Source of the DNA: Nicotiana tabacum
Taxonomy: Eukaryota > Streptophyta > Magnoliopsida > Solanales > Solanaceae
Length of the DNA stretch: 64,000 bases
Direction: 5' to 3'
Assembly (NCBI RefSeq): GCF_000715075.1
Contig: NC_134095.1
Location: forward strand, 11,722,222-11,786,221
The translations under genes were made by a program, and so were the position numbers. Of the stretch, positions 1 through 12,289 are shown one piece after another (position 1 is the stretch's first letter; every line of letters starts with the position of its first letter). Below the pieces are notes generated by a model, which searched no databases, was not told the DNA's origin, and was given only the letters and a program-made list of their open reading frames with translations.

Positions 1-1173
1 AAGTCTTAATCAACACCACAAAATCAAATTAAGAATCACATAAGCTTTCAAGTAATTTCCATGGTTTTAGGTTGGGAGGTCTTTAGTGCCAATTATGCCA
101 CAATCCACAATATTATTGTGTTCTTACACGGAGTCTGATATCGACCCGATCGTCTAGGTCATCTCATTTGAGACATCAACCATATCCACAATTACCACCA
201 TGTGTGTGGCATGACATCCGATCACGGCCCGATCGGCTAGGCCATCTCACTCGAGTCATCCACCATATTCACAATTTCAATCAATCATCTCACTTCATAT
301 TCTTTCCCATCTTTCAATACGTTAGCACGAGTGACCTTATTTATAAAGTCATTCTTGGCACTTGTCCGTATTTCACATTTTACATTTCAGTATTTCTCGC
401 TTTGTATCTCATATTTCAGATTTTGCTTTCAACTATCATCATTGATTTCCAACAACAAGGCATTTGTTTTCATAACGTTTAAGCACACATAAGCAATTTA
501 GAATCTAAGACACATAGAGGCTTTTAACACAATGTGGCATAACAATTTTTATTCAAATTTGACTTGAAGTCTAGGCATTTTTAGCACATATTCCATATTT
601 CCCCGAAACCCGCAATAACTAAGGTAAATAACAATTTCTAAATATATTTCCTTCCTTCCGTTCAGGGGAACTCTAAAGGAGTCACACACTTACTTAAGCA
701 GCACGGGAGACTGGGGAATGGGTTGACATATATGCCTTCACTCAGGCCTCACAAAAGCAGAGAAATGTTGAAGTGACATCCAAGCCCGTGGTCGCAATGT
801 CACCTCCATGCAAGCCCTCGGTCACCGAGTCGACCTCGTCTGCTCGGAAGGGTTTAGGCCTTTTGATGGCTGTTTCTGGGCTATTTGGATAGATTAAGAT
901 CCTTTCAGGTAGGAGAGTCTTTTATGACATGTGGCAGTCATTGACTTGATGTGGTAACTTTACATTCTTTAAGCTTTAGGCGAACTAAACGATTGACTAG
1001 AATCAATTACATTATTGCGCTCTTTGCCTTCTTTCTATCTAGCAAACATGAAATTTGACAACCTTACTAATAGAAAGGGAATGCGCTCAAGCATGCGAAT
1101 AAAGCTCTAAGGGACTCGACACCTATGGAAACTAACCTCAGTGTCCAAATATTGTCGCGGGAAAGAAGCTTTT
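1..1173. other. Unassigned repeat-like DNA upstream of LTR A
   Basis: I see no gene here. The longest open frame (168-482) has no recognisable domain. An imperfect direct repeat lies at about 135-195 and 215-280; both copies contain CCCGATCG, a CTAGG half and a CACAATT end. The stretch just before 1174 (CTTTT at 1169-1173) would be the target site of the LTR that starts at 1174. It is probably older, decayed transposon DNA, but I cannot name the family. Confidence 0.4.
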
Positions 1174-3857
1174 TGTTACACCCCAAGTTTTCATACGTGA
1201 GAGTGCGTCGTAAGTCATTGATGTAAGCTCGGAAATGAGATTCTATTTGGAAGCAAATAAAGTAAGTTAATCATGTTACCTTGGAGGTTACAAATATTTA
1301 AGATCATGAATAACGAGTACCAAGAGGGTTGGAAATCTTAGAAGCTAAACCAATTGAAGAAAATAAGTTTCGTCGAAAGTCGACAAGTTTCGAATGTTAT
1401 AACATGTACTTTGGGGAGAGACTAGGGTTATTAACATGATAAGGAGGTTATTCTATGAGTTATTTTAGTCGTATGATATTCATTTTCTACATTTTGAAAG
1501 CAAGCAAATTGTGGAACAAGAGTTGGCAAAGGTCATCACAAGTTACATTCATAAATTTGCTGAATTTTAGGTCAAATGTATCTGCGAATTTATCCAAATA
1601 AACTTGGAATCATGGGGTGTTATACCTACCAAATTGAAGGTCTACAAGTCTAGTTTCTAACTCATTAAACTTTTTGTCAATACGACATCGGAGTAGAGAG
1701 ATATTCGCGTTTTTGCGAGACTGCGCAAGCAGCTCCCAATGGGACCCACTTAGGCGGTGGTTGACCTACTTCAATTTATAAGCGATTTGGACGCCTATTT
1801 TTGCTCATTTTTCAACTAAAATTCGTCTCCAAACCTCTCCTAACCCTCCTAAACATATACCACAAGGGTTTGAAGTGATTACACCATATTTCAACATCAA
1901 AACTTAGTTCTAGTGAAGAACAATACCTCTTTGAGGTTGTGTTGTCATTGAGGATTGTTGTGGGCTGTATTTGGATGAAATTCCAAGTTGTTTCTGCTGT
2001 CTAAGGTGATTATAACAGCCTACTAATTGTGCTTAAGCTTTCTTGTATGTTGGTTAAGTTGTTAGGATGATAAACTATAAGATAATACTTGGATTAGCTT
2101 AAGTCAATTTGATGGTGTTGTATTGCTATTAAGGGTTGTTGTAAACTGAATATAACTTGGATTTTGACTTGAAGTTACTGTATAAGGTATGTATATTGTG
2201 ATCTTGCTTTTGCCTAAGGTTATCTTGATGTTGATTAAGTTAAATGAATGGTCTAGACATGAACTAGTGAATAAAGTTGCTAATTGAGGATAGTTGAAGT
2301 TGTAGATTATTTTCGTTGTTATAAATATATGGTATAAGGTTGGAATCATTGATTAATGACTTCATTATCATGTTAATGATACTTTTTTGTTGAAGTAAGA
2401 AGTCTATAAGGATTGATAAGGGGTATACGGATTCCAATCGGAGCTTGCCGCTCGTCGTAATGTAGTTGTGACTTGTTGTTGTTATATGGTGTCTTGATAT
2501 TGATAATTATGTATTGATAGATTGCTATGGTAATTGTTGTTGGTATATGGTATTGGAGGAGGCCCTTGTTACAAGGGAATGCTGCCCAAATTTACGTAAA
2601 CGAGCTACTAGCTTAAGTTATAGACTTAGCCTTTGCTCAGCACTGATTTTGAATTTCCTTATACTATGATAGATTGAGTTGACTTGTTTGAAGAGTTGAT
2701 TGGAAGGGATTAGGGACTCAACTGGTTTAAGGTATGTTAAGGCACTTTCTTCTTTCTTTTGGCAAGATCTAAAATGAAATAAACAAAAACGATATGTTAT
2801 TTCATAATGACTCTACTCCTAGCAACTAAGGTTGTCCATGTTGTTCTTTCCTTATAAAATTATTCTAAGCAAGTGTGTGTGATCCTTGAATCCTACTAAG
2901 GTTCATATTGAGGGTATGGATGTCCATAGTGTTCTTAAGTCACTCCAAAAGGTTTAGAAGGTGATTCCATGAGTCTAGCATGCATTATATATAATATCTA
3001 TTTTATTCTACCGAGCCGCTCTATAATCGGCCGGGTACGACACCTATTGTGCAACCACTGATCAGTTGGGTTTACCGAGCTCCACGTGGCCGGGTATGAT
3101 TCTACCGAACCTTATAATGGTCGGGTGCGCTTTTACCAAGTCCTCTTTGAGGCCCGGTACGATATGATGATGATGATGCCCACAGAGGCAAATGTTTTAA
3201 AAAGTTTATGTATATATATGTATTATGCATTTCATATCAGTAACCCCTAGAGGCACTCAGATGTTACAGGTTGTATCTCCTATATCTCTCTCTTTACATT
3301 ATTGTTCTTGTTTATGCTTTCCTGCCTAACATACTCGATACTTTATTCGTACTGGCGTCCCTTTTGCCTGGGGACGCTGCGTTTCATGCCCGCAGGTCCC
3401 GATTGATAGCTTGACAGTCCTCCTAGTAGGCTATCAGCTCAGCAAAGGTGTTGGTGCATTCCAATTGCTTCGGAGTTGCCTATTTGGTCAGTATGCTTTG
3501 GATATGTATTGATTAGTATGACGGGGCCCTGTCCCGACCTTTATGATTTTATATACTCTTAGAGGCTTGTAGACAGATGTCAGGTGTATGGATAATTGTA
3601 TGGCCTTGTCGGACTATGTTTCGAGTTTACTAATGGTCATGTCGGTCTTATAGGCCCGTATGTCACATATATTAGTTTGTATTTCATGTTGGGTCTTCAT
3701 ATGTTGAGTATTCCCTTATGTTTTATTCTTGTTATCTCATGATGGTTTTTCTAGCTCATTTACTCATGATAATATGATAAGAAAGATATGTTGCGTTGGT
3801 ACTCAGTTGAGTAAGGCACCGGGTGCCTGTCGCGGCCCTTCGGTGTGGGTCTTGACA
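1174..3857 (+). repeat. 5' LTR (LTR A) of the chromovirus-like shell
   Basis: This 2.68-kb LTR starts TGTTACACCCC and ends TTGACA just before the primer site. It is nearly co-linear with LTR B (16609-19290) over its whole length with scattered substitutions and small indels, so the pair dates from one insertion. Open frames inside it (for example 2104-2349 minus) are shared with LTR B and have no coding signature. Confidence 0.85.
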
Positions 3858-3861
3858 GAAG

Positions 3862-3873
3862 TGGTATCAGAGC
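3862..3873 (+). other. Primer binding site, initiator tRNA-Met type
   Basis: TGGTATCAGAGC is the classical plant LTR-retrotransposon primer site complementary to the 3' end of initiator tRNA-Met. It lies four bases after the CA end of LTR A, which fixes both the LTR boundary and the plus orientation. Confidence 0.9.
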
Positions 3874-4119
3874 TGTTCTGTCCTAGGGTGTCTACAAGCC
3901 GTGTCTAGTAGAGTCTTGTTTATGGGTGTGTTGCGCACCACACTTATAAGCAGGAGGCTACAGGGCATTTAGGTATGTCACTCTTTCTTCTTATTGTAGA
4001 TCATGCAGTAGAGCTCAGTTGTAAGAATTCAAACTCCTAAATTCGACTTTAGTCGTAATACAACATCCACAAAGACAGTTGGTAAGAGATTGCATCAAAG
4101 ACAGTTGGTAAGAGACAGT
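3874..4119 (+). other. Leader remnant of the shell and scrambled junction
   Basis: This non-coding leader follows the primer site. Near its end a 19-base sequence beginning AAAGACAGTTGG is present twice (4071-4089 and 4097-4115). The whole is bracketed by ACATCCACAA (4063-4072) and its reverse complement TTGTGGATGT (4119-4128). Homology to the Tat/Ogre LTR begins immediately after. I infer a repair-type junction instead of a clean integrase insertion, because no TGTCACACC terminus and no target duplication are visible. Confidence 0.5.
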
Positions 4120-6873
4120 TGTGGATGTGGAAGAGTATGCGCGAGGGGAGTTTTTCCAATTTAAGTGACAATATTCGAAATGGGATTATTTATTTTAATT
4201 CAGAGTCGCCATTTGGGAAGGGTTTGGCTTTTGGTGTCCCAAGTCACCGGTTTATCTTGAATCCCAAATCGAGGAAATTTTCGACTTTTCTAAATGAAGT
4301 CTGCGAACCAGAAATTCTAAGTAAGGAATTTTGTTGACCCGAGGGAAGGTGTTAGGCACCCTCGAATCCTGTGGTTCTAGCACGGTCGCTTAAATTGTTA
4401 TAATGGCTAAATATCTGATTTAAATACATGTTATGACTTACGTGCTTTTATTAAGTTTAAACCGCTTTTATTACTATCATTTATTTTTATAGACTTGCAA
4501 CGTCGTGAAAACACATCTCGAACCACGTCACAATTAATGCACCCGTGGTTGTCAACATATTCTGACTCCATTGAGATTTGGATTTGGGTCACATCAATGA
4601 GCACCCGTGTTTAAGAAGGTTAAATTATTAAAGGTGCGCCTAAAGCAACTAGCGTATTGTTATTTTGGGAAGGCCGTAAAATTCGCTAAACGGCCTATTC
4701 CGAATTCTAAGTATTTTAATATATACATTTAGAGGGCCCCCACAGCTTGTGCATTTTTGTTTGTCGATGCTTGTCTCGTTATTAAAAAGATATCCTAAAG
4801 TGGCTACATTTCTAATGCGTTTGTCTCTAAAAATGGAAGAAAAAGATGCATGCTAATTTAATTAGATGCTTTGGCCTAATCCGGATTCTTATCAATTTCT
4901 GATTATTTACAAAGTGGAGAAAGCGTTATACTTCACGGAAAATGCTTTAGATTGACAAAGAAATTACATACGAGCTGACGAAATGCTATACTTACATCCA
5001 AACATTTCTTGAATTGAATTTAAACTAGAGCTATTTAGGCTAGATTAAGGGAATTAACTACTAGGCATTATTACTAATGGGGATTCGATCGTGCTCCTAT
5101 ATACTGCCTAGCGGGTCTTGATAAAAGAACCAAAATAAAACAGAACATCATTGTGTAAAGTGGAGGTATTCTATCCTATGCATATCATTATAGCTAAACA
5201 GGAATCTGGTCAGCCATTATGTCAATTATCCGTACATTCTGTATACTGTACAATTACCTACCTCGTACCAACAAACAACTATAAACTAAGGTGCAAGAGA
5301 CTAAAACTCAGTTAAGTGTCAACTAACTAATCTTTTCATGCTGTTGAATTACAGACTAATCAATTATACAAAAAAAATCAATATACCATGAGTGTTACAA
5401 CAAACATTTAAACTTCTTCAACTTCTTTCATTTCATGCTTTCAAACTGTTACAGTTACACCAATATGGGACTCGAGATGTGTACCTGGATACTGAAATGC
5501 AAAGAAGAAGTGGAAGCAGAAGAGTCAACAGCAGCAGCAACAAGAATGGCAGTAACAACAAAGCGATACAGCAGCAATGGCAATCCAGACAAAACAGACC
5601 AAAGCAGCAAACCAATGGTACAATACTCAATTTCGATCTTTTCAAAACTCAAGGGAAAAATCCTAAGACCTGATAGAAACAAAACAAACTAGATGCTGGA
5701 TTTCAGACACGGAAAGGATGAGGAAAAGTAGTGTTTTTGGCTCCAGACGAACAAGAATTTCCTTTCTAAATCTCCCTTCCTGATTTCTAAAAAAAAAGAA
5801 CTCTCTTTCTAACTCCAAAGCTGATTCTGTTTTGTTTCAGCTTCCCTTGTGTATGTGTGTGTGTGTTTGTATATCTTTGTGTATCCCCTCACTATCTCTT
5901 TTCTGTTCACTAAAAAAAAGTGCCAATTTTCAGTCATGAAATCTATTTGAGTTATCAAAGAACTCCTCTCAGTTTTCTGTTTTCCAGAACTTCAGCTCTC
6001 TCCTCTCAGTTCTTTTTCTCTCCCTCTGTCTGTGTGTCTCTCCCCCTCTTATAAGCCTTAACATCAGCCCTTTAACAGCGTGTTAGACCAAAAGAACACC
6101 CCTCCCATGTGCTATCTTCTTTTCAGTTTCCACTTACCATTTAAATAAAAACAAACCCCATGATATTCCCTGGCAGACTTACTTTTGAGTAAGGTTTATT
6201 ATTTCTGAAACTAAAGCAGAGTATGGGCAGCAGAATGTAATCTGACAGCATATGCTGTCAAACTATTTTAATTCAAAAAGGGCCTTTATGCACATGTTGT
6301 GCACAAGTGCACATGCCATCAATTCAAATTGCAATTACAGACCAAACCTTAGATTTCTGAAATCAAATTAACAACTATAAGTAACTAAACTCAGTTCCTA
6401 ATTGATTCAGGTAATGCTTAACAGAAGCAGGTCAATTGGTTATTGTTCGGACAACTGAAACTAATTGACGACATATGTCGACTCGACTATACTAATCATA
6501 ACATGTACCATCGAAACCATGATCAGACATTTAACAGTATCGAACACATGATTCGAATCGTACTGACTAAGCAAAATTGTACTCGAGGAATTAGTTAATC
6601 AGTCAAATTTGAAGTTCAACTAATTGCACAGCAAATACACATATACACATTATCAGTGACTAGAAGAAGGACTTAATCAAACACATAGGTTTAGGAAAGG
6701 TGGACAGGACACAGTTGGTAAAAATTCAAAACACGAATTAAACAAGACATGAACAGACCTTTAATCAGCACATGGACTAAAAATAAAGAAAAAAGAAAAC
6801 AAAACTCACCTTAAATCCCGAAAAATCAAAGAGTCTTAGCTTGGATTCGAACAGACCCTTCTTGGGGTTGAAA

Positions 6874-6920
6874 GGACTTTAATCGAAGTGTTCTCACTGA
6901 GAACACTTCGACTAAAGTCC
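6874..6920 (-). other. Long LTR hairpin, copy 1
   Basis: GGACTTTAATCGAAGTG pairs with CACTTCGACTAAAGTCC. Together with the inner TTCTCA/TGAGAA they form a stem of about 23 base pairs with one mismatch and almost no loop. GGGGTT and ACCCT outside it can extend the stem. The same structure recurs at 34483-34530 in LTR F. It lies about 430 bases downstream of the TATA box in sense orientation, so it would be in the transcript. Confidence 0.7.
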
Positions 6921-7342
6921 ATTAGACCCTAAATACCTTGGCTCAAACGGATACAGACCAGTGACGAGGAACCCTAAGGTTCCAAAAATCAGATTTGGGA
7001 TTCATGTTTCCCTGGTCAGATTCGGACCAAACCAAGCATGGTTTGGTCACGAGGGGGGTCCGGGGACTATCTGGTGTGAAACTGGGGCTAATTGGTGTAA
7101 GTCAGGTTCCGACTCGAATCTTCAAATGAAGATTCGAGAAGGTGGGAGGGGATTCGAGCTGAAAGGTTGGTGGATTCATGTTCAGGGTGTCAAGGTGGTC
7201 CTAGGGTGTTAAGGTGAAGGCCACCGGCGTTCATGCCGCCGGGATTAATGGTGAGGAATAAGGGGGCGGCTAGGGTTTCATGGGGAAGGGGATGAGGACG
7301 AAGGCTGGGGTATTGGATAGGGGGGCAGGGTATGGTAGGAAG

Positions 7343-7350
7343 CTTATATA
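7343..7350 (-). promoter_or_regulatory. TATA box of LTR G
   Basis: The minus strand reads TATATAAG. It sits in the same context as the TATA box of LTR F at 34977-34984 and about 700 bases after the LTR start, as expected for the U3/R border of a long LTR. Confidence 0.6.
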
Positions 7351-7508
7351 TGGAATGGGTGGGTTGATCTCAGCCGTTGGATGAGGCACGATGAAGGGCT
7401 AGGATCCTTCAACTAACGGGAAACGGTGTCGTTTTAGACCTAAGGGGGTTGGGTCGGTCCGGGCGGAATGGATCGGGTTTGTTCATGGGTTAATGGGGAA
7501 GTGATCTT

Positions 7509-7537
7509 GGCCGTTGATCAATCTGAGATCAACGGCC
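7509..7537. promoter_or_regulatory. 11-bp dyad upstream of the LTR G TATA box
   Basis: GGCCGTTGATC and GATCAACGGCC are perfect inverted repeats with a 7-base spacer, about 160 bp upstream of the TATA box in sense direction. The corresponding place in LTR F has a different perfect dyad (35133-35159). Confidence 0.5.
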
Positions 7538-8053
7538 TAGACCAAGCTAGGTCACTACGACGTCGTTTGGATGCCCTGGGTGTCAGCTGGTGTGGACCGG
7601 GTTACACATGGGGTTTTGGGTTTGAGTTTGGGCCTTGAATTAAAATGAAAATAAGCCCAAACTGATTTTCAACCCAATTCTGCACTCTCTTTTATTATTT
7701 TTTTTTAATTTAAAACAAAACCTAAGTAAATCAAATTAAAATTAAATAAACACTTAATACAATTATTTGCACACGTATATTAAAATATTTAAAGCAGGTA
7801 AAATCAAACAAAACAACAATCACGGACAAGGATGCATATTTATGATTTTTCTATTTAATAACCGGATTACGGTTCAAACAGCACATGACACACACATTTT
7901 TTTTTGTATTTTGTTTCAATAATAGACAAAAATCATAGATAATTAACAAAAATGCCACGTGAAAAATCCAAAAATTGTACAGCAAGACCGATCGCTATTA
8001 TTTTTGTTTCTTTTGAAATGATTGTCGCGTAAAACAAAATACACGTGCTCACA

Positions 8054-8067
8054 GCTGCCCCTCTTTG
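8054..8067 (-). other. Polypurine tract of LTR G element
   Basis: The minus strand reads CAAAGAGGGGCAGC and abuts the TGTGAGCACGTG start of the LTR. The same tract abuts the LTRs at 35697 and 45693, which supports it as the plus-strand primer site. Confidence 0.75.
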
Positions 8068-8169
8068 TTCGGAAACACGAAGAGTTTTCGTGCAAAGATA
8101 AAGTGAGCGGATATGAGCGATTTTTGCCTATGGACTACTCCGTGTGAAGCATGTTTTTGAAAGATTTGA

Positions 8170-8237
8170 CCGAATTTTTGCTTCAAAGATTTCCTACATA
8201 TCCTGGGCTAAACAGGAATCAGGTCAATGTAGTTCGG
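8170..8237 (-). ncRNA. Structured repeat motif, site S1 (pre-PPT)
   Basis: Described on the plus strand, the outer arms are CTACAT (8194-8199) and ATGTAG (8227-8232). The inner arms are TCCTG (8201-8205) and CAGGA (8213-8217). Invariant GAATCAGGTC and AGTTCGG flank the inner stem. CCGAA at 8170 can pair with TTCGG at 8233. Compared with S2, S7 and S9 the outer stem has changed on both arms (CG to AT pair). Function unknown; see findings. Confidence 0.7.
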
Positions 8238-8789
8238 GAAATTCTTGATAGCTGGGACTACCATGGGAACTGCAATGCTTGCTGTTACTGCTGTTGCTGT
8301 TGTCACCGTTGCTTTACTGACCGCCTTATTACAACCAAAGAAAAATTGAAACTGAACTAAATACTTATATGCATGCCAACTGCTAGTTACAAGATTCATA
8401 TCTATGATTCTTTTGCGACTTGATCTTGAGTCTTAGCTGATTGTGCTTGGAGACTTCGATCCGAATCTTGATGCTTGCGAGTTGTGGCGACTTGTTTAAT
8501 CTCCGGGATACTCAGTGAGACGCGACTGGCAGAGTTCTGGACCTTAATCAAATCTTGGAGCGATCCGCCTTCCATTTTCTCCGGTATCTCGGGACATATT
8601 CTTTTTGTCTTTTTCTTCTCAGATTCTGAGTTGAGACTCATCTCGTGGGTTGTTTCGATCCGTGTGGCTCGAGGTTAGACCTGCGGGGAAAACAAAAGAA
8701 CAAAATTTTCTGCCCCAGTCTCACTAGTAAATTTCGTGAATTATTCGCCAGGAAGTTCATAAAATTGATGAAAGAAGATATGAATGCTC

Positions 8790-10621
8790 AGTTCAGGGTT
8801 GGAGCCCTAATACCGACTACCTGGGGAGAAGTTCTGTTTTAGAGTTGAAACTCTAATACTGACCATCTGGGGGAAAGTTCAGTTTAGGGTTTAAAACCCT
8901 AATGCTGATTAAAGGAAGAGTTCAGTTTAGGGTTTAAAACCCTAATGCTGACTGAGAAGCAAAGTTCAGTTTAGGGTTTAAAACCCTAATGCTGACTAAG
9001 AGAAAGAGTTCAGTTTAGGGTTTAAAACCCTAATGCTGACTGAAAGGAAAAGTTCAGTTTAGGGTTTAAAACCCTAATGCTGACTGAAAGGAAAAGTTCA
9101 GTTTAGGGTTTAAAACCCTAATGCTGACTGAAAGGAAAAGTTCAGTTTAGGGTTTAAAACCCTAATGCTGACTAAAGGAAAAGTTCAGTTTAGGGTTTAA
9201 AACCCTAATGCTGACTAAATGGAAAAAGTTCAGTTTAGGGTTTAAAACCCTAATGCTGACTAAAGGAAAAGTTCAGTTTAGGGTTTAAAACCCTAATGCT
9301 GACTAAATGGAAAAAGTTCAGTTTAGGGTTTAAAACCCTAATGCTGACTAAAGGAAAAGTTCAGTTTAGGGTTTAAAACCCTAATGCTGACTAAATGGAA
9401 AAGTTCAGTTTAGGGTTTAAAACCCTAATGCTGACTAAATGGAAAAGTTCAGTTTAGGGTTTAAAACCCTAATGCTGACTGAAAGGAAAAGTTCAGTTTA
9501 GGGTTTAAAACCCTAATGCTGACTGGAAGGAAAAAGTTCAGTTTAGGATTTAAAACCCTAATGCTGACTGAATGGAAAGTTCAGTTTAGGGTTTAAAACC
9601 CTAATTCTGACTAAAGGAAAAATTTTAGTTTAGGGTTTAAAACCCTAATGCTGACTAAAGGAAAAAGTTCAGTTTAGGGTTTAAAACCCTAATGCTGACT
9701 GAAGGAAAAAGTTCAGTTTAGGGTTTAAAACCCTAATGCTGACTAAATGGAAAGAGTTCAGTTTAGGGTTTAAAACCCTAATGTTGACTGAAAAAGTTCA
9801 GTTTAGGGTTTAAAACCCTAATGCTGACTGAAGGAAAAAGTTCAGTTTAGGGTTTAAAACCCTAATGCTGACTGAATGGAAAGTTCAGTTTAGGGTTTAA
9901 AACCCTAATGCTGACTGAAGGAAAAAGTTCAGTTTAGGGTTTAAAACCCTAATGCTGACTGGAAGGAAAGAGTTCAGTTTAGAGTTTAAAACCCTAATGC
10001 TGACTAAAGGAAAAAGTTCAGTTTAGGGTTTAAAACCCTAATGCTGACTAAAGGAAAGAGTTCAATTTAGGGTTTAAAACCCTAATGCTGACTGAAAGGA
10101 AAAATTCAGTTTAGGGTTTAAAACCCTAATGCTGACTGAAAGGAAAAATTCAGTTTAGGGTTTAAAACCCTAATGCTGACTGAAAGAGTTCAGTTTAGGG
10201 TTTAAAACCCTAATGCTGACTAAAGGAAAAATTCAGTTTAGTGTTTAAAACCCTAATGCTGATTAAAGGAAAGAGTTCAGTTTAGGGTTTAAAACCATAA
10301 TGCTGATTAAAGGAAAGAGTTTAGTTTAGGGTTTAAAACCCTAATGCTGATTAAAGGAAAGAGTTCAGTTTAGGGTTTAAAACCCTAATGCTGACTAGAG
10401 GAAAGAGTTCAGTTTAAGGTTTAAAACCCTAATGCTGACTGAAAGGAAAGAGTTCAGTTTAGGGTTTAAATCCCTAATGCTGACTGGAAGGAAAGAGTTC
10501 AGTTTAGGGTTTAAAACCCTAATGCTGACTAAAGGAAAGAGTTCAGTTTAGGGTTTAAAACCCTAATGCTGACTGAATGGAAAAGTTCAGTTTAGGGTTT
10601 AAAACCCTAATGCTGACTGGC
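8790..10621. repeat. Minisatellite of palindromic telobox units (about 40 x 43 bp)
   Basis: About 40 units of 41-47 bp (plus two degenerate ones at the left edge) each carry TTAGGGTTTAAAACCCTAA. This is an inverted repeat with 9-base arms around one A, followed by TGCTGACT and a variable A/G-rich spacer with AGTTCAG. Each arm contains the plant telobox AAACCCTAA. The array lies in the 3' UTR of the minus-strand element between the LTR and integrase. It has no sustained open frame. Confidence 0.9.
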
Positions 10622-12229
10622 TGGGGACAAAGTTCGAGAATACTAACCGACCTCTTTTTTTTTGAATTTTCTTGTTTTAGTAGAAGATAAAAGGGAGTCT
10701 CGTGGAAACTTACCTTTCGAGTGAATTCCTTATTGCCAAAATATTTCTTGTACCCATGTACCTTCTTCTTTGGGCGACACCTGCTTCTTGCACGGTTGTC
10801 TTGGATTATACCTGTTTCAACTTTTCAGACAAAGAACAATTGTTAGTTCGGAAATGACGGTCGGTTCGGTGACCTTGATCGTTCCCAGTTGCTTTGTTGC
10901 GTCTTTATTTCTGTTGCGAAGTCCCGCCATTGATTTGATTCAAATGGCAAAACCCTTTAGACTGCTCAGGCTTGTATTTCCAGATTCTGTGGTGATTTGC
11001 CTCGTAAGGCTCTTTTTTTTTTCTTTTCTTCTTTTTTTTTTATTTTTTTTTGTTGTCCCGTTTTGCTTGGAGATTCTCAACGGGGATTTTATTGGAGGTA
11101 TTCTGTGGGGATTTGTACAAAAGGAAGCTCTGTGGGGGAATATTTACAAAGTGGATTCTTTGTGTGGATTTTTGTATAATGGGGCATGCTGGGAATTTGT
11201 TTCAAAGTGGGCTTTCTAGGACTTGTTGGGGTAAGCTTGTTGGGGAAATTTTTTACAAAGGGACCCGCCGGAGATGTGATGGGGATTTGTGTCCCCATTT
11301 TTTATTAACAAAGGGAAGACCCTATGGGGATCTGTACAAGAGAAAATCTGTGTGGATTTCGCTAGAGCAGACCTTTTGGGGAATATTTACAAAGTGGATT
11401 CTTTGCGCGGATTCGTACAAAGGGAAACCCTGTGGGGATTTGTCCGAGGCGGACTTGCTGGGGAAACTTCTCTCTTTCCTCTTTACTTCGAACGCCATCA
11501 AACAACATGACTCTTCAGGTTTAGACAAACGTACCAACGAAACGAGGTGTTTTCCTTCATGAAACGGAATTCCGTGCAAACAAACCTGCTACCTGTCCTT
11601 TCCGGTATATCTAGAACTTGGGGTTAAACATGAAAGAGATTTGAAGAAAAACAAAGAAAAGAGGAAACGAATTTCAGAAAAGGAGTATCGCCTTCGGGAC
11701 GAGAAAGACTTATCTGAGGAAGACAATGCTGGCTTTAAATGAACATGACATGCTTTTTGGACTGGACGCCTGATCTTCAATGAGCTTGCGTTTCCTGCCG
11801 AACCAAAACGGATCTGTGATTCCAAACCGGTGGAACTTTGCCGAGATCTCCTTGGGGTGGAGTCATTCTTTTCGGCCAACAGCGCCCTTTTGCGGGTTTT
11901 TGCTGGCTGACCTCTCTCATTTATCTTCCTGTCATCGCTTGATAGCACTCTTTGCGAGTTTTTACTAAACAAGCTCTCTCATTTTGGTTTCTCTACTCCC
12001 GCCGCCTCGTGGTGCCCGAAGGTTTTCACCAACGAGACTCTCTCATTTTATCTCTCAATTTAGAGTGTGCCGGTCTCCATTCGTGACGCTTATTGGCTTC
12101 CCACTATCTTTGGTAATTTGATCTGAAAGCTTGTGCTTGGTAAAGAGAGGTAGATAATACTAACTTCTAGGCCGCTTGACGTGCCCCAGTTTCAATTTCA
12201 AGGTGAATGAGATTTTATTGTTGGTGTGA
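10622..12229 (-). other. 3' UTR of LTR G element, with a degenerate tandem repeat
   Basis: This is non-coding DNA between the telobox array and integrase. At about 11066-11470 a decayed array repeats the words TGGGGATTTGTACAAAGG, TGGGGAATATTTACAAAGTGG and close variants about a dozen times at 35-45 bp spacing. At 12005-12050 is a block with GGTGCCCGAAGGTTTTCACCA and GAGACTCTCTC that recurs at 38640-38870, 49975-50085 and, reversed, 28805-28925. The open frame 11050-11562 runs through the degenerate array and is not supported as a gene. Confidence 0.6.
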
Positions 12230-12289
12230 CTGAACCTCAGGGAGAGGTTGCCTACGTATCCTTTCGGAATCAAGTCAAACGTAGTTCAG
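12230..12289 (-). ncRNA. Structured repeat motif, site S2 (post-pol)
   Basis: The outer arms are CTACGT (12252-12257) and ACGTAG (12279-12284), with inner arms TCC and GGA that give a GAAA loop in sense orientation. A second hairpin has AACCTC (12233-12238) and GAGGTT (12244-12249). The outermost CTGAA/TTCAG replaces CCGAA/TTCGG of S1 and S6 on both sides. It lies 150 bases after the integrase stop. Confidence 0.7.

Larger units (their letters stand above)
4120..8053 (-). repeat. 3' LTR (LTR G) of the truncated Tat/Ogre element
   Basis: Its sense start TGTGAGCACGTG is at 8053. Its other end aligns with the LTRs at 31268, 42901 and 54567 through shared blocks (GGGAGTTTTTCCAATTTAAG, CAGAGTCGCCA, GGTGTTAGGCA, TCTAGCACGGT). 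It has only one copy of the roughly 300-bp block that is tandemly doubled in the other three. A minus-strand TATA box, an upstream dyad and a downstream hairpin are listed separately. Open frames in it at 5392-5692 and 6961-7212 are not supported as genes. Confidence 0.8.

Noticed and set aside
5392..5692. Overlapping frames on both strands around a CAGCAGCAACAA stretch
   Set aside because: These are low-complexity frames in LTR G with no counterpart kept in frame in LTR F (about 32950-33060).
8790..10621. Interstitial telomere block
   Set aside because: There are no head-to-tail TTTAGGG repeats. Each 43-bp unit has one inverted pair of motifs with other sequence between.
10770..11562. Frames of 149 and 170 residues over the degenerate tandem repeat
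   Set aside because: They follow the repeat period and T-rich runs, overlap one another in different frames, and have no domain.
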